This document shows, one piece after another, positions 26,530-37,870 of a stretch of 64,000 bases of DNA (position 1 is its first letter; the number at the start of each line of letters is the position of its first letter). The notes under the pieces were generated by a model. The model had not been told where the DNA came from. It saw only the letters and a program-made list of their open reading frames with translations, and searched no databases. The stretch is from positions 8,121,501-8,185,500 of the forward strand of contig NC_060110.1 in the NCBI RefSeq assembly GCF_021155765.1, written 5' to 3'. Both the position numbers and the translations under genes were made by a program. Source of the stretch: Diprion similis. Lineage: Eukaryota > Arthropoda > Insecta > Hymenoptera > Diprionidae.

Positions 26530-26775
26530 TTAAGGAAACACTCGAACGTCGCGCGCCGCCCTCTTCGCGAGGCAAGGGGCGCAGATAAGGATAAGGATGA
26601 TGCCAGCACCGAGTAGCGTGATCAGAGCGAAGCCGACGGACCAGAAGTTCGCCGTCTTTGACGCAGCGAGTTTCCTGACCGTAGGTAAAGCGGCGACTTC
26701 CTCAGCCGTCACCCCGAGTCTCCTCGCCTTAACTATTAAGGATCTGAGGCGTCGCGACGCCTTCTCGCACGACAT
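26530..26775 (-). CDS. Candidate small single-pass membrane protein, 81 aa
   Basis: This minus-strand frame starts at an ATG with a reasonable context (ACAACGATGT) and is markedly more GC-rich than the surrounding DNA. Residues 1-45 are basic and amphipathic (start MSCEKASRRLRSLIVKARRL, then an Ala/Val-rich helix). Residues of about 44-66 form one strong hydrophobic segment (FWSVGFALITLLGAGIIL) followed by CAPCLAKRAARD, and the frame ends at VFP-stop. An AATAAA signal (26,526-26,531 on the minus strand) overlaps the stop codon, so as a transcript 3' end it would need a cleavage site just beyond. I recognise no family. It could be a microprotein, the last exon of a spliced gene, or a GC-rich chance frame. 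Confidence 0.4.
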   Translation of the reverse strand: MSCEKASRRLRSLIVKARRLGVTAEEVAALPTVRKLAASKTANFWSVGFALITLLGAGIILILICAPCLAKRAARDVRVFP

Positions 26776-26893
26776 CGTTGTTATTTCTTTATCTCCGATC
26801 GTTTCTTCCCTCTTCTTATCGAAGCCTTCTCGTTCCGCCTACCCTCGTCAACCGCCTCGACCCCTTGTCTTCTCGAAGCGCATCGACGTGCTC

Positions 26894-26894
<1 letters not shown>

Positions 26895-26924
<30 letters not shown>

Positions 26925-26925
26925 C
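26895..26925. repeat. (CTT)n trinucleotide microsatellite
   Basis: About ten perfect CTT/TTC copies. It lies 120 bp upstream (in transcript sense) of the start of the small minus-strand ORF at 26,775, where it would read GAA repeats in a leader. Confidence 0.95.
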
Positions 26926-27632
26926 AACAGGTTTACGCTCGGCAAACTGAATGTTTATCATTATCGCGCATGCCTCACCGATTCGAATCTTTGGCTTTTT
27001 ATTCACCGGCTTTTCATTTCACAAGCACATTGAGTTTTTACTCTTTCCCTTCTATTTTCTCTTCGCTGTTCTTCAATACACAAACTGACAAATGAAATGG
27101 TTTTTAGATTGTTGGAACGATCGGTTACCAATATTTAACATCGGGATTTTAACGAGGAAATCGGGTTGCGTTATTTGGCTATCATTTAGATTCTTATAAT
27201 CTCATCCCTCTTTTTCATCACGGTGCACTTTTCCCGATTTTACTTTGTATAATTTAGCGCGCTTGCAGAGAATATGAGTACCAGAACAAAATTACATTCT
27301 ACTGTTCGTTGACCTGAACGTAATATAGTATAAGATGTTTAATTAACTTCCTCGATTAACCTATTCAACGTACAAGAGTCTCTCTATAAAACTCTGTTAG
27401 TATGAATTGAAAATGTACCAGCTCAGATAGTTGAGCTTTATTAAAACGGGAGACTTGCAAGCTTTACTTTGTGGCAATAGTATCAAAAGCAGGAACACTT
27501 AATATTGCTGAGGATACCATCGAAGCTTATTGCTCACCATGCATATGATAATAAGAACGAATCATTGTTCAACGATTTTCAAATGATCATGAATTGATTT
27601 GTGATTGGATTTTTTTATTTGAAAATCTATAG

Positions 27633-27874
27633 CGTTCATATTGAGTTCTGCAGTTTATACATCCCATATACTACAAGTGAAGAGTATTGATGAATTGTAC
27701 CGGATTGCATCTCGATTTCTTCAGACCGCATTGGAAAACGAATACATCTCACAGTTGGAAAACTTTAAATTAGATTCACCGGAGAATAATAGGGAAGTAG
27801 GTGTTCTGAAAATCTGGAGCCAAGTTTTGCACAGTAGAAAATCAATCTATTTAGTCGATTCAGGGGTGTTTTGA
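27633..27874 (+). CDS. Candidate exon-like open frame, unknown product
   Basis: After an AG at 27,631-27,632 the plus strand is open for about 80 codons to a TGA at 27,872-27,874. There is no ATG at its head, and an in-frame stop lies just upstream, so it would have to be an internal or terminal exon. The middle (SIDELYRIASRFLQTALENE) is helical and protein-like, and GAA|GTAGGT near 27,797 could act as a donor. No family is recognised, and the pyrimidine tract before the AG is only moderate. Confidence 0.22.
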
Positions 27875-30800
27875 TACTTTTGCTCTCGTTTAAAACGTAA
27901 AGGTATTCACAGAGTCAGATGCGAGTACCTAGACAGAAATTGAAATGCACCGTAGTTTGAAAAAGTAATAGAATTCTGTGCAATGTCAACACAGACCGAG
28001 GTATGCAAAGAGACGACTTGAATGGATGACGAACTGCAGTTCCGTATTTTACCTAAGATGGTGAAAAATATTCGGAAAATTGGATAATTTACAGAATAGA
28101 CTTTTCTCACGTCAATAATAAACGAGCGTTTCAACAAACTCGGTGAAAATTGGATCCCTTTTCATTTCTACACTGCTTTTGAGAGTTTTTTTTTTTTTAT
28201 TTTCCTTGTTTTTTCTCGCAACAGGCTTTGTGAAAAAGACGAAAAATTGTTGGAATCTCGTTAACGTTGAAACAGTTGCTCAGCGGTTGGTCCTTTGTAC
28301 TTGCAAATTATGAAATCGATTTCTCGGTACAGTGAGTTATGAACTCTGCACGTTATAACGTTTCACAAAGTTCGTATATGAAATTGGGTTTACAAATTTT
28401 GCTAATAGGAAATTCCTGTCGTTGCTGCTGTTGTTTTGACCGTTGATTGCAATAGCCAACAACACGTGAAATCGATGTGAGTATTTATTTCCTCGTCTAC
28501 AAAGACGTCACGCGAAAATCACTCAAGCCGATCTCTTTTCAAGTAATTTTACCAATTTTCGTCTTCTACTTCTATGACAAAATTTTTTTGGCATCATCCG
28601 GATTTTACCCGTAGAAAAATAATGTACGATTTTCGTTTTGCCTGTTACCCGGTTTTTCCGAAAGCGTTCCCGCGTTACGAGGACTTTTTCAAATTTAACG
28701 TTTTGACAAGAAGTAAAGAGGAACCAAAGTCAAAAACGAAATTACTCTCGTGTCAACTGCGTTCTACTCGACCGAAACCACGTGTTGCTTAACCTCACGT
28801 CGAATTGCCGCAAGCTGCTTGCTCGTGGGCGTCGCGACGCTGACTACCAGCCGACGGGACGCTCCGAGCTTTATTGGGAAGCTCCCACCCCCGTCGCGAC
28901 GCCAGGCGCCGGAACGCGTACCGCGACTGCCTTCGAATTTCCCCGCACGTTTCGTGATTTTTGATTTTCCATCTCGAACTCTGCATTTCCGTGTGGAATT
29001 ATCACGATTTTCCGCATTTTTCCGCAGTTTCGAATAACTGATTATTATAAATATATTTTTTTTCAATCTCTCGATGGTCCAAAAATCGAATATAAATTGT
29101 GAAACGTTTCACTTCCGATACAGTTTTTCACGTGAAATTAAATTCTCAGGATGTTCAGTCCGTATTATTAAAAACAGAGAAAAAACTCCGCAAGCTCAAA
29201 AGTTCAGATGTTAATAAATGGAGAGATCGCGCATTGTTATCCTGTGTACAGAGCATTTTAATTCTATAGTCAACTCGATTGTGAAAATAAGTACCTTCGC
29301 TATTATTCTCTTGAAAATGATAAATTATTCGGCATAAATACATGAGCGGACTCAAAGCTGTTGGAATAAATGAACGGGATAAACCGTGGGCGGAAAATTT
29401 TAGAGTACCGTTGAGTGTTGAGGCCAAATAATAGTAAGTCCGCATCATACCTATTCGTTGGTTCGAAAATGTCGGTAATAATTTGAAAATCGCGATCGGC
29501 AGGTGAATGACAGCGATTTTGAAATACAGTCCAGGTGTGATTGCACCGGTCAAAACGAATCGACTATGGAATTTCACGCACCCCTGCAGTTCCTGTGTTT
29601 TATTTTTATAATTTCAGTAGCGATTGGAATACACGCTGGATGGATAGTGGATACAACCTATCGGAATATCGACCGCAGATCTCTCTAATTGGAGTTATAA
29701 CATTCAGAGCATGGAAATATTTTGGAATCTGGGTGTAATTGCTATCGCGTTCAATTTGAAATAGAAGCTAGCTTGGCGGTGAGACTCTGCGTCAGCTTCA
29801 AAGTAAATTCTCCGTGCGGGTGATGATGCTTAAGCAGGTACGTAATCTCCTGAGAACCCGTTTCCACATCTCTCGAGGCAAGAAGGTTCTTCGGTTTGTA
29901 TAACAAGGTGCATAGCGGCGCCCGAACAAGCGGAGGCATTTTCAACAAAGATCGATGGAGAATATTTTCACTTACAGGTGGTAATCGCACAAGGCTTCGT
30001 GCCTTCGAGCCTTCGAAATAGCTGTTTGGTTCTGCGAAGCTTACCGAGTCCTCGAGACGGTGCTTCACCGGTCTAAGTCAGCATTCACCGTAAGATCCTT
30101 ATTTTGTCTGAAGTCCTTGGCGAATGATATACGATATTGTAATTAGCTTGGAATAGTTATAAGAAACTAAAGGAGCTCAAGACTGGCTGAATCTGCAGGC
30201 TGGATTGGCAAAGAAAGCGTTTTCAATGTCTTTCAATTTTCTCGTTTACCATTCACATTTACCCCAATTGTTTCTACTATCGTACTTGTTCACCTTAGCG
30301 AAATCAGCCTAAATAAAATGTAAAAAAAATATGTCACAACAGATGAAAAGTATCTGAACTCGGAAAGTTGGCTAGTTTGTAGGCTTAAATAAATGTAAAA
30401 TGGTAAGTAAAATATTCTTGTCTACATCGTCTTGTTTTTCGTGAAAAATAGTTGAACTGAAATTACAAACGTATAAGCAAAGAGCGTATTGATTTTGTGT
30501 CTGTGTTTTAATACGCCTGTAAAATATTTGCCAAACTCTGTTTTTTCTTTGTTTTTTGACCACTTCGGCAAAGTTTGCAATTGATGTCACCATTAATGCA
30601 GGGCAAACATTTGGACAGGCAGAAGATTTATTACCATTACATATACGTTCGTTGTCAATATATTGCATAATGGATATTTCCATCTTCGTGACGTACCTAC
30701 GTACAGGAATTAACTCATTTCCCCAGTACGGTAATTTCAAATCATAAATTGCATGGGCGCGTTGACTGGAAGCCGCGTAAATTGAGTATCGGAAAAAACA

Positions 30801-33508
30801 TCCTACCCTTATTTATCCAAGCTCACATTGTAACGAAAGCCCTACCCTCTGTCACCCACGAGAAGTCTGCAGGTCAAGTTACGAAAGACAATTGACTAGA
30901 TAAACGAATTCATCGATAAACATGGTATAAAACTTTCCGCCAATCCATTACCTCGACGTTTAATCATAATTGTCATATGAATAGTCAATTTTCAAGGGTA
31001 ATAGTCCGAGAGCTGTGGGACAAAAAATGCAACAGTTTTATGAAGGCTGACATTTTAATATTAGGTCATATATCAACTGAAACTACAGCCTTGGTTTCAT
31101 TCAAATCCATAAAGCGCATCAAAAAATCACCTCGTTGGGCGCCCATCTTTGGAGGTCGTTTCCACCCCTCTAAACAGTTTTTCCGTAGATAAAAAAATGC
31201 GTGTCTCTTAATTTTTAACGTTCTACAACATACAAGAGTCCCAACGAAATTAGAGGAGGAAACCAAACTGATGTTCCTTGTTAGTCAGCGGACAGTAAGA
31301 ATATTTTTCTCATTGCTTTGTTTAAATATGTTTCACGTTAAAGATTTATCAAGTGGCAAAAACAAGGCAACGCTACTGTGAGGTATAAGTATCAAGGATG
31401 ATCCTCGATCACTCTTGGTTGCCGTTTATCACGTGCAGCTTTGTTCATCAGCAAGGCAAGGTGCGTTAACTTTCTTTTTCTATAATCCCCGCAACTTGAC
31501 GTTATCCTTGGAGGCTATATCCAGTGGGAAGTTCGGTAAATTGCGAAACTTTGCACATGTGGTATTATTATTATATTCGAGCCGTCGTCAGCCAGTGTTC
31601 AATCATACAACCGAGTCACGAGAACGAGCACGGACCGGCAGTTGTGGGAGGCTAAAACTCCACTTCTGCTTCCACTCCCATCTTCTGTCTTCCGTATTTT
31701 CGTCTCTCTTCCTCTACCCGGTCTACTTCCGGCAAGGAAGAGATAGAAAGAGTGGCAAGACGAGAGGGGCCCAAAATCCGACTCGTCGAGTGGCCAGTTG
31801 AGCCCGTCCGCTCGTTTCTTCAGAGAAAGAAGAAGATCCCTTATAACTTTTGGATTCTGACCTACTAGAACCAGGCTGCACCAGCTGTGGAGTTTTAATT
31901 AAATAATCTTATTCGGCAACGTGTCTGAAATACTCCTAACGATTCGTCTTCCCTCCTCCACATCTAGGCGTCAACCTATCCTCTCGTACGTACGACGTGC
32001 CAACACCACCAACAGTATTCAAGGCTTCAGCTACGCGTATGTACGGAACATGCAGCCAAAAAGTACACGATCGCATTTTCCCAACCGCCGCCAGAAATTT
32101 GCTGTATTTCGTATTATAAGTGAGAGCCTGGTACAAGGTGTTTCAAACTTACTTGAACTCGGATGTCCATATACGATAAGAACTCTTTTAAATTCAATAA
32201 ATCAACTCTCATGTATCATAGAATCATAGAATTTATGATTCCACCAAGGAGCTCGACGTGCATTGATAGCACTTTGAACTGAGACTCTCGCAATAGGGTC
32301 GCTTAAAGACCACAAAAGCTACGCTATTTTCTTTCAACATTTCACTTTTGTTGCTAACCCTATTGCAAAAGTATCTGACAAAATTGCGGCTAGCTTTCCT
32401 CAGCTGGAGTCGTGGGGAAAGGGCCTTTTTTACATAAAATTGCTTATATTTGACGAAAAAAAATGGTGGCATTAAAAAATTTTTCAATATCGAAACCTTT
32501 GGATTTTTCAAAGTGTATCTCCTCCTAAAATTTCCAATATTTTTGGTTGAAATTTGGTGTGCGGACACTGTTTATTGTTCGGAACAATCGATCGTTTCAG
32601 ATATTTGGTCAATTTGATCTGCGATCTATAGTTTTGGTAGCTACTTCAAAATCGGATATTAGTATTGAATTGAGTAGTGGAAAAGATTAAAAGGCTTATT
32701 AATAAATATAGAATTTTATAAAGGGTACCACAAATGGTGATTCTTCCCTGATTCGTCTGATTCACTGAACTTATTTTGAGCACGTGAAACTATTTGAAGT
32801 CTCAGGAATTCATGAATTAACTTGACGTCAGGTGGATGCTTCATCTTCGGATGGTTCACCTCTGTCTATGACTAAGTGGTCAATTTTTCCTGCTGGTTTG
32901 ATTCAAATTTCAACTTTTTCGTGCAACAGATCTGTCTAGAATGCTTGATTCGAGTTGCGTTTCACACATCATAATGTCAATCATGAGCGTATTAGGCTTC
33001 TGTCGCAAACTACAAACATTCGCATACATTTCGCGCACTTGAAGTTCACGGAAACAATGATGACAACTTCCCTATTTTTTTTCTTTTCTCCGCAATTTTC
33101 CATCCAAGAGGTTCAACGCCGTTTTAAAGCCCCTCACCGTGCTTCCAAATGGTTTGTTTGCACAGCGTTTGATCGGACCCTCTTGAACCTCCCACACCAC
33201 AGCACCGCAATTATGCGTCGCCACACACTTCCCCTCCCTTTTTTTTCTTTCTCGGCCCAGGTTACGAATCTTACACTTTTCCTCCTAGCATAAGCATGAA
33301 AGCATTGATGGTATGTCTTGGGTTGACAGTTATAAAGCATATCCTAGACTCTAGGTGATCGTTTTCTATTTCGAAAATGTTATTATTCGCTATTTCTGTC
33401 ATTTTCGCTGGAGAGACTATACAGGAGGAAATAAATGCTGTTATTGATGTAATATAATTTATCAGTTATGGAAAGACTGTCGACTAAACAGAAACTTCAT
33501 GCACATGA

Positions 33509-33526
33509 TTTTTTTTTTTTTTTTTT
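33509..33526. repeat. Poly-T run (18 nt)
   Basis: An uninterrupted T homopolymer followed by CTTCTT. No associated element was recognised. Confidence 0.85.
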
Positions 33527-34099
33527 CTTCTTAGAAAACTTCGCATTGTTGTGAGATTTTATATTCTTAGATTTCATTTTAATGTTTCATTCAAAAATTC
33601 ATTTTTGTTTATTGATAGACTTACTATTAAATTATATTGTTTGATTCGAAAACTGTTTTATGATATAGAGAGACAAGTCACACTATTTCCGCCATAAAAC
33701 AGACAGAGGTTGACGTCTTACGAAGCTTTTAAACTTCAGTCTGAGATTGAATACGTTTCAAGCTCATGTGACAAACAACCAAAGGGTGTATAATCCCGGA
33801 ATCCTCGTATCAAAATCTATAGCGTATCGCGTACACATTTCACGTCATTGCTAAATACATTTTCTTGAGGCAGCTGATCAATCACTGCAGAATTTTTCTA
33901 TTCATACCATCCCTTCACAATGGCGTTTTGCCAAAGTTGATCGCAAACTTTACGATCTTGATTTTCTCACAGTACACAAACATCAGGCAAACAGATATGC
34001 TTTAGATTCGATATAATCCGATTACAGGGTGGAATTATTCCGCAACTTGTTCATGTGTACGCTAGACTAATACACCCAATTACTATTACTTGTATAAAT

Positions 34100-34375
34100 A
34101 AGTGGTCTGATACTCGTCTTGGTAGTATACTAATACAAAAATAAAGTATACTTCAGTAGGTTCTAGTACTCATGTACCTATTACGCGCTGAAAATTATGC
34201 CTACTCATTACAGGTACTTCCGTACTTGAGCAAAGTACTAAATACTTGTACTCCGGTACTATCAGTACTCTCACAATTAGTCTGGTACCAAGTATTATAC
34301 TTGTACTCTTATGCTTACCACGTACACAATAAGTATTAAGATTCTGTGCACTTTTAAGTACTAATATTCCATCAC
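34100..34375. repeat. Degenerate GTACT-rich array
   Basis: The self-complementary word AGTACT and variants (GTACTT, TACTTGTACT, GGTACTATC, AGTATTATACT, AAGTATT) occur roughly fifteen or more times in 275 bp, commonly 10-11 bp apart. The 118-codon minus-strand frame at 34,170-34,526 is a by-product of this composition. No protein-coding or RNA function is apparent. Confidence 0.6.
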
Positions 34376-37300
34376 TGTTTGGAGGGTTGCGCAGAGGAGG
34401 TCTAATTAGGAAACCGGATTCGAGGCATTCGAAACGACACGTATAAAGGCACACAGGTGAGTTGCTCATTGACTTCGCAGACCCTTGACGCCGAAAGTTT
34501 GATTCAATTAAGCGATGGGAACTCAATTTTCCCTCCCTTAGGACTCGGGTTAGTCTTGGGGGTTGCGTTCTGGCGAGACACTCGAAGCCCGGGAACGGGC
34601 GAGGGCGGATACGTGAAAGTCGTATAAAGTGCGACGCCGGACGACGTGAACAAGTTTATTAATAATGTGCTCAGGGGGGGATGACTGTTATGTGTACGTA
34701 TATCGGTGAGAGCGGACATGTGCGGCTGACCGAGAGGGAATATCTTGGCGATCGGGAACCATTGCGCGACTCCGTGAATGACCTTTGCCAAACTTGCCAA
34801 ATCTCACCCTTTTTTATCCTATTACCTTTGTTCCCTCCTTCTTTTTCAGCGGAGACAAAACTTTCTCTCTGACTTTTATACGAGGAGGACTATACAGCCC
34901 AGAGAAAAATTATCCAATTGATTTCGAGATTGTTCCGCTCTTACCAAGTTGCTGCAAGCATTCGTTTTAACAGCTCAGGCTTTGGAGAAGTTTTGGATTA
35001 TGTAAGCTTAAACTTTGCCATGATCTGTAAGTGGTAAGGAGGTTATTGTCACCTCGTATGAATAAGCCAACTGCACTTGCAGTGCTAAATGAACCTGACA
35101 TTATTGTTCAGTGCACAATTATGTGGATAGATATGATCAATTTGTGCTAATGAAAATACGGAATTTAAAATTTTCAGCATCGATACGCTAGTAAGTCTCT
35201 TCATTTTTTATTTGACATTTTATTTAACTCCTTGACGCGGAGAAGTTTGATCGTGAAATCTGTACAGTTAATTGGAATTTTCTGGTCGGAGCTTACTCGT
35301 AATTGATTACAAAAACGGATATACCAACACCGCGAATAATACACCGAACGGAAAGCTAGTGTGCAGTCATTAAGTTATTCATTATGAAGGGGGGCTTTGT
35401 CCTCCTACCACTATATCAAATTATTACGGTATTCGGTAATAAACCTAAATACGGTATGGCACTGCGTTATTTACTGTACGGCAGTACATCGACGATAATT
35501 AATTACCTGTAACGCAAACACATTCACCGCACAATATTGGCAACTTTGCAAGGAATGGCTCATTTGCATTGAAGAGATCAAGCGAAACGCTGAACGTTAC
35601 CTTACCATACCGCGAGCAATTATCTTGGACCCTGGACCTTATCGGGTTCGAATTGTAAGCGTCACGAAGTGGTTCATACCTCTCGACCCAGTGGTCCGTC
35701 TAAATCGCGAACTTAGCTTGGCAGTACGTGACTTAGATATTCAAGAACCCGAACCGTGACTATTTGTAACTTATATCAAATGCAAATCGTATTTTCGTAG
35801 CTACGTTGGTAGGTATCAACTAGAAGAGAAGAATTCGGACCAACTATAGTGACGATAGAACGGAACTACTAAGCCAACTCAGAATCCTGATAAGGAGTAG
35901 CATAGTTAAACAATCCTGCGAAAATAGTCTCAAGTTACATCGTAACAGCCTTGTACACCATATTCCTGGCTTTCAATACTCCGGTTTCTGGAAGTTCAAT
36001 CCACGTTGAAGCCCCCGCGATAGCGCATGTAACGCAAAACCCAACCACCGCATGAAATTTCCCCGCAAAGTTTCACCAACGACGGCGTGCCCTTATCAAT
36101 TAAAGGTTTATAGACCCTTCGACGTAGTCTCAGACGATGATGGCGTAACGTTGAATCGAATTTTGTCGGTAGACATTACAAAGGACATAAGATGATAGAA
36201 TTTCTTTTTCGGGCATGAAATTCGAGGGATGATCGCTGTGAATGATCACATCGAATTCAGATCTTGCTTAACGCGTGGCTTACTCATATTTCGTACAAAC
36301 TTTCGTCTGGAGCTTTACGCTGAGAATTGAATAACTAACGGTACATTGGAATTGGAAACCGTTCTCGTTGATGGCCGCCTTCCGTAGATCTTTCAAGAAG
36401 TGGAGTGAACAATGGTTGGTAGAATCTTGCTTTTGATAGAAGATAGCAATGAGATGCTAAGTGGGCGGATTATACTCACTCTATCTTCATTTCAAGTACA
36501 TCAAGATTCTCATCAACCCTTCTTAAGGCTTTGCTGACTGTCCAGGTTGTTGCTACATTCACCCTTTTCGATCAGGGTACAGGAATTGGTACTACATTGG
36601 GGCCGACGGTAATGGGTGTGAAATCGGCTTAACCGGAATCGATTTTATATGAAATTGCAAGCGGTTTCTGTAACTACTGGCATAAAATTCAAAACTGACT
36701 TTATTATTTCAACTGAACGAACATTATAAACCTGCGTAATGACGACAAGCCCACATCGATAACTAAAGTTTTCGTGTTCACTGTCTATTGCGACTCAGCG
36801 CGAGAATGACGTGTAAGACTGTCCGTTTCAAAATCGGAGGGTTATCACGAAGCAAATAAAAAATCTTTATCCCCGGAACGCACTATTTAATCACTTCACG
36901 TGAGATTTGGTTTTCGTTAGTCTTCAGGATAAACATTCGAGTGTAATATAAACTGCACGAAATTTGACTACCAACGAAAATGCAATTATTGCTAGCTATT
37001 TCAACATGAGGGTGTTCTACCTGTAATTTTAACATTTGTTTGAACAAATCTACAACATCCTTATATTATGAGTGAGTAAATATCGACCTCCAAGTGGGGT
37101 GTATGGTAAATTAGAGTAGAGATTAAGTATCCTTATACTCTTCGTGGCGAAATGGCCAACGCGTAAATTTTCGAGGGAGATCGCGGCGATAACCAAGTGC
37201 GCGTGGGACTGTTAGATTTAATTAAACAAACATTATCTTTCGCCTAGAGAGTAGAGCTCATTCAAAAACACCTTTCAGTCCTGATCAGGTTGCGTCGTCG

Positions 37301-37589
37301 TTTTGCAGGGCGATTTGCATATTAAAGTAATTTACCGTAAGCCAAGTCGCGTAGTCTGATTGCAGATTGGATTTACTCGTGTGATTACTTGCCGGATTAA
37401 CTAACCCTGCAAGGACTTTCTGAAACACAATACACTCGGGCATTTACACGAATGCGCGATTAGGAGGTGAAACCTTTTGCAGTTTGCTGCACAAACAGCA
37501 TAACCGAAATCATAATCACCAACGAAATGCAAACTCTTGATAGTAATAATAATACAGGGACGAGGTAATCTGGTGTACAATGCACTCCT
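34376..37589. other. Gene desert segment
   Basis: No gene is visible. A GC-richer patch at 34,380-34,760 and another at 36,000-36,150 contain no convincing frame. Short overlapping open frames at 34,504-34,970 lie on opposite strands and look like chance. Confidence 0.55.
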
Positions 37590-37870
37590 GAAATCTTACG
37601 ATATAATTCGAAATCTCTGAAATCCCCAGAGATCTCGCAAAGTCGTGTGAAATCACCTTGCAATCCCTGAAAATTTGAAATCACATGAAAATATTTTTAA
37701 ATTCTTTGAAAACTTATGAAACCCTGTGAAATCATTAAAAAATTTCTAACATCTTTGACATGTATTCTGTGCTTGTCATATCCCATGGAGTTTCATGAAG
37801 TGACGTGGATTACCTGAAATCGGTGAAATCCCACAAATTCTTTGAAAACCTTAAAATCCAATGAAATTTG
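37590..37870. repeat. Degenerate ~10-bp repeat array, unit like CCTGAAATCN
   Basis: TGAAATC and near variants (CGAAATCTC, TGAAATCCCC, TGTGAAATCACC, TTGCAATCCC, TGAAAATT, TGAAATCACA, TGAAACCCTG, TGTGAAATCATT) repeat at close to 10-bp intervals from about 37,590 to 37,740. They resume at 37,812-37,868. Read on the minus strand the unit is GATTTCANNN, which matches the plus-strand array at 44,993-45,062. It looks like decayed tandem DNA with no coding capacity. Confidence 0.65.

Larger units (their letters stand above)
26926..34099. other. Gene desert segment with decayed-repeat-like patches
   Basis: No secure gene. Patches at about 31,040-31,200 and 32,240-32,660 read like old dispersed non-coding repeats (for example GGGGTGGAAACGACC on the minus strand near 31,165, and TTGAAATTTGGTGTGCGGAC near 32,550), but their borders cannot be set. 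A GC-rich patch at 28,750-29,040 is open in several frames on both strands without choosing one. A run of 18 T lies at 33,509-33,526. Long but featureless frames at 29,155-29,577, 30,372-30,740 and 31,415-31,801 were judged chance. Confidence 0.5.

Noticed and set aside
28750-29066. Overlapping 60-100-codon frames on both strands in a GC-rich patch
   Set aside because: Openness in many frames reflects low stop-codon density in GC-rich DNA. No frame has splice sites, motifs or a clear start.
29155-29577. A 140-codon minus-strand frame
   Set aside because: It starts only at GTG, has no recognisable motif, and its composition is that of random AT-rich sequence.
30372-30740. A 122-codon minus-strand frame
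   Set aside because: No ATG at its head, no domain and no flanking signals; the length is compatible with chance.
34170-34526. A 118-codon minus-strand frame
   Set aside because: It lies largely in the GTACT-rich degenerate array; the openness follows from the repeat.
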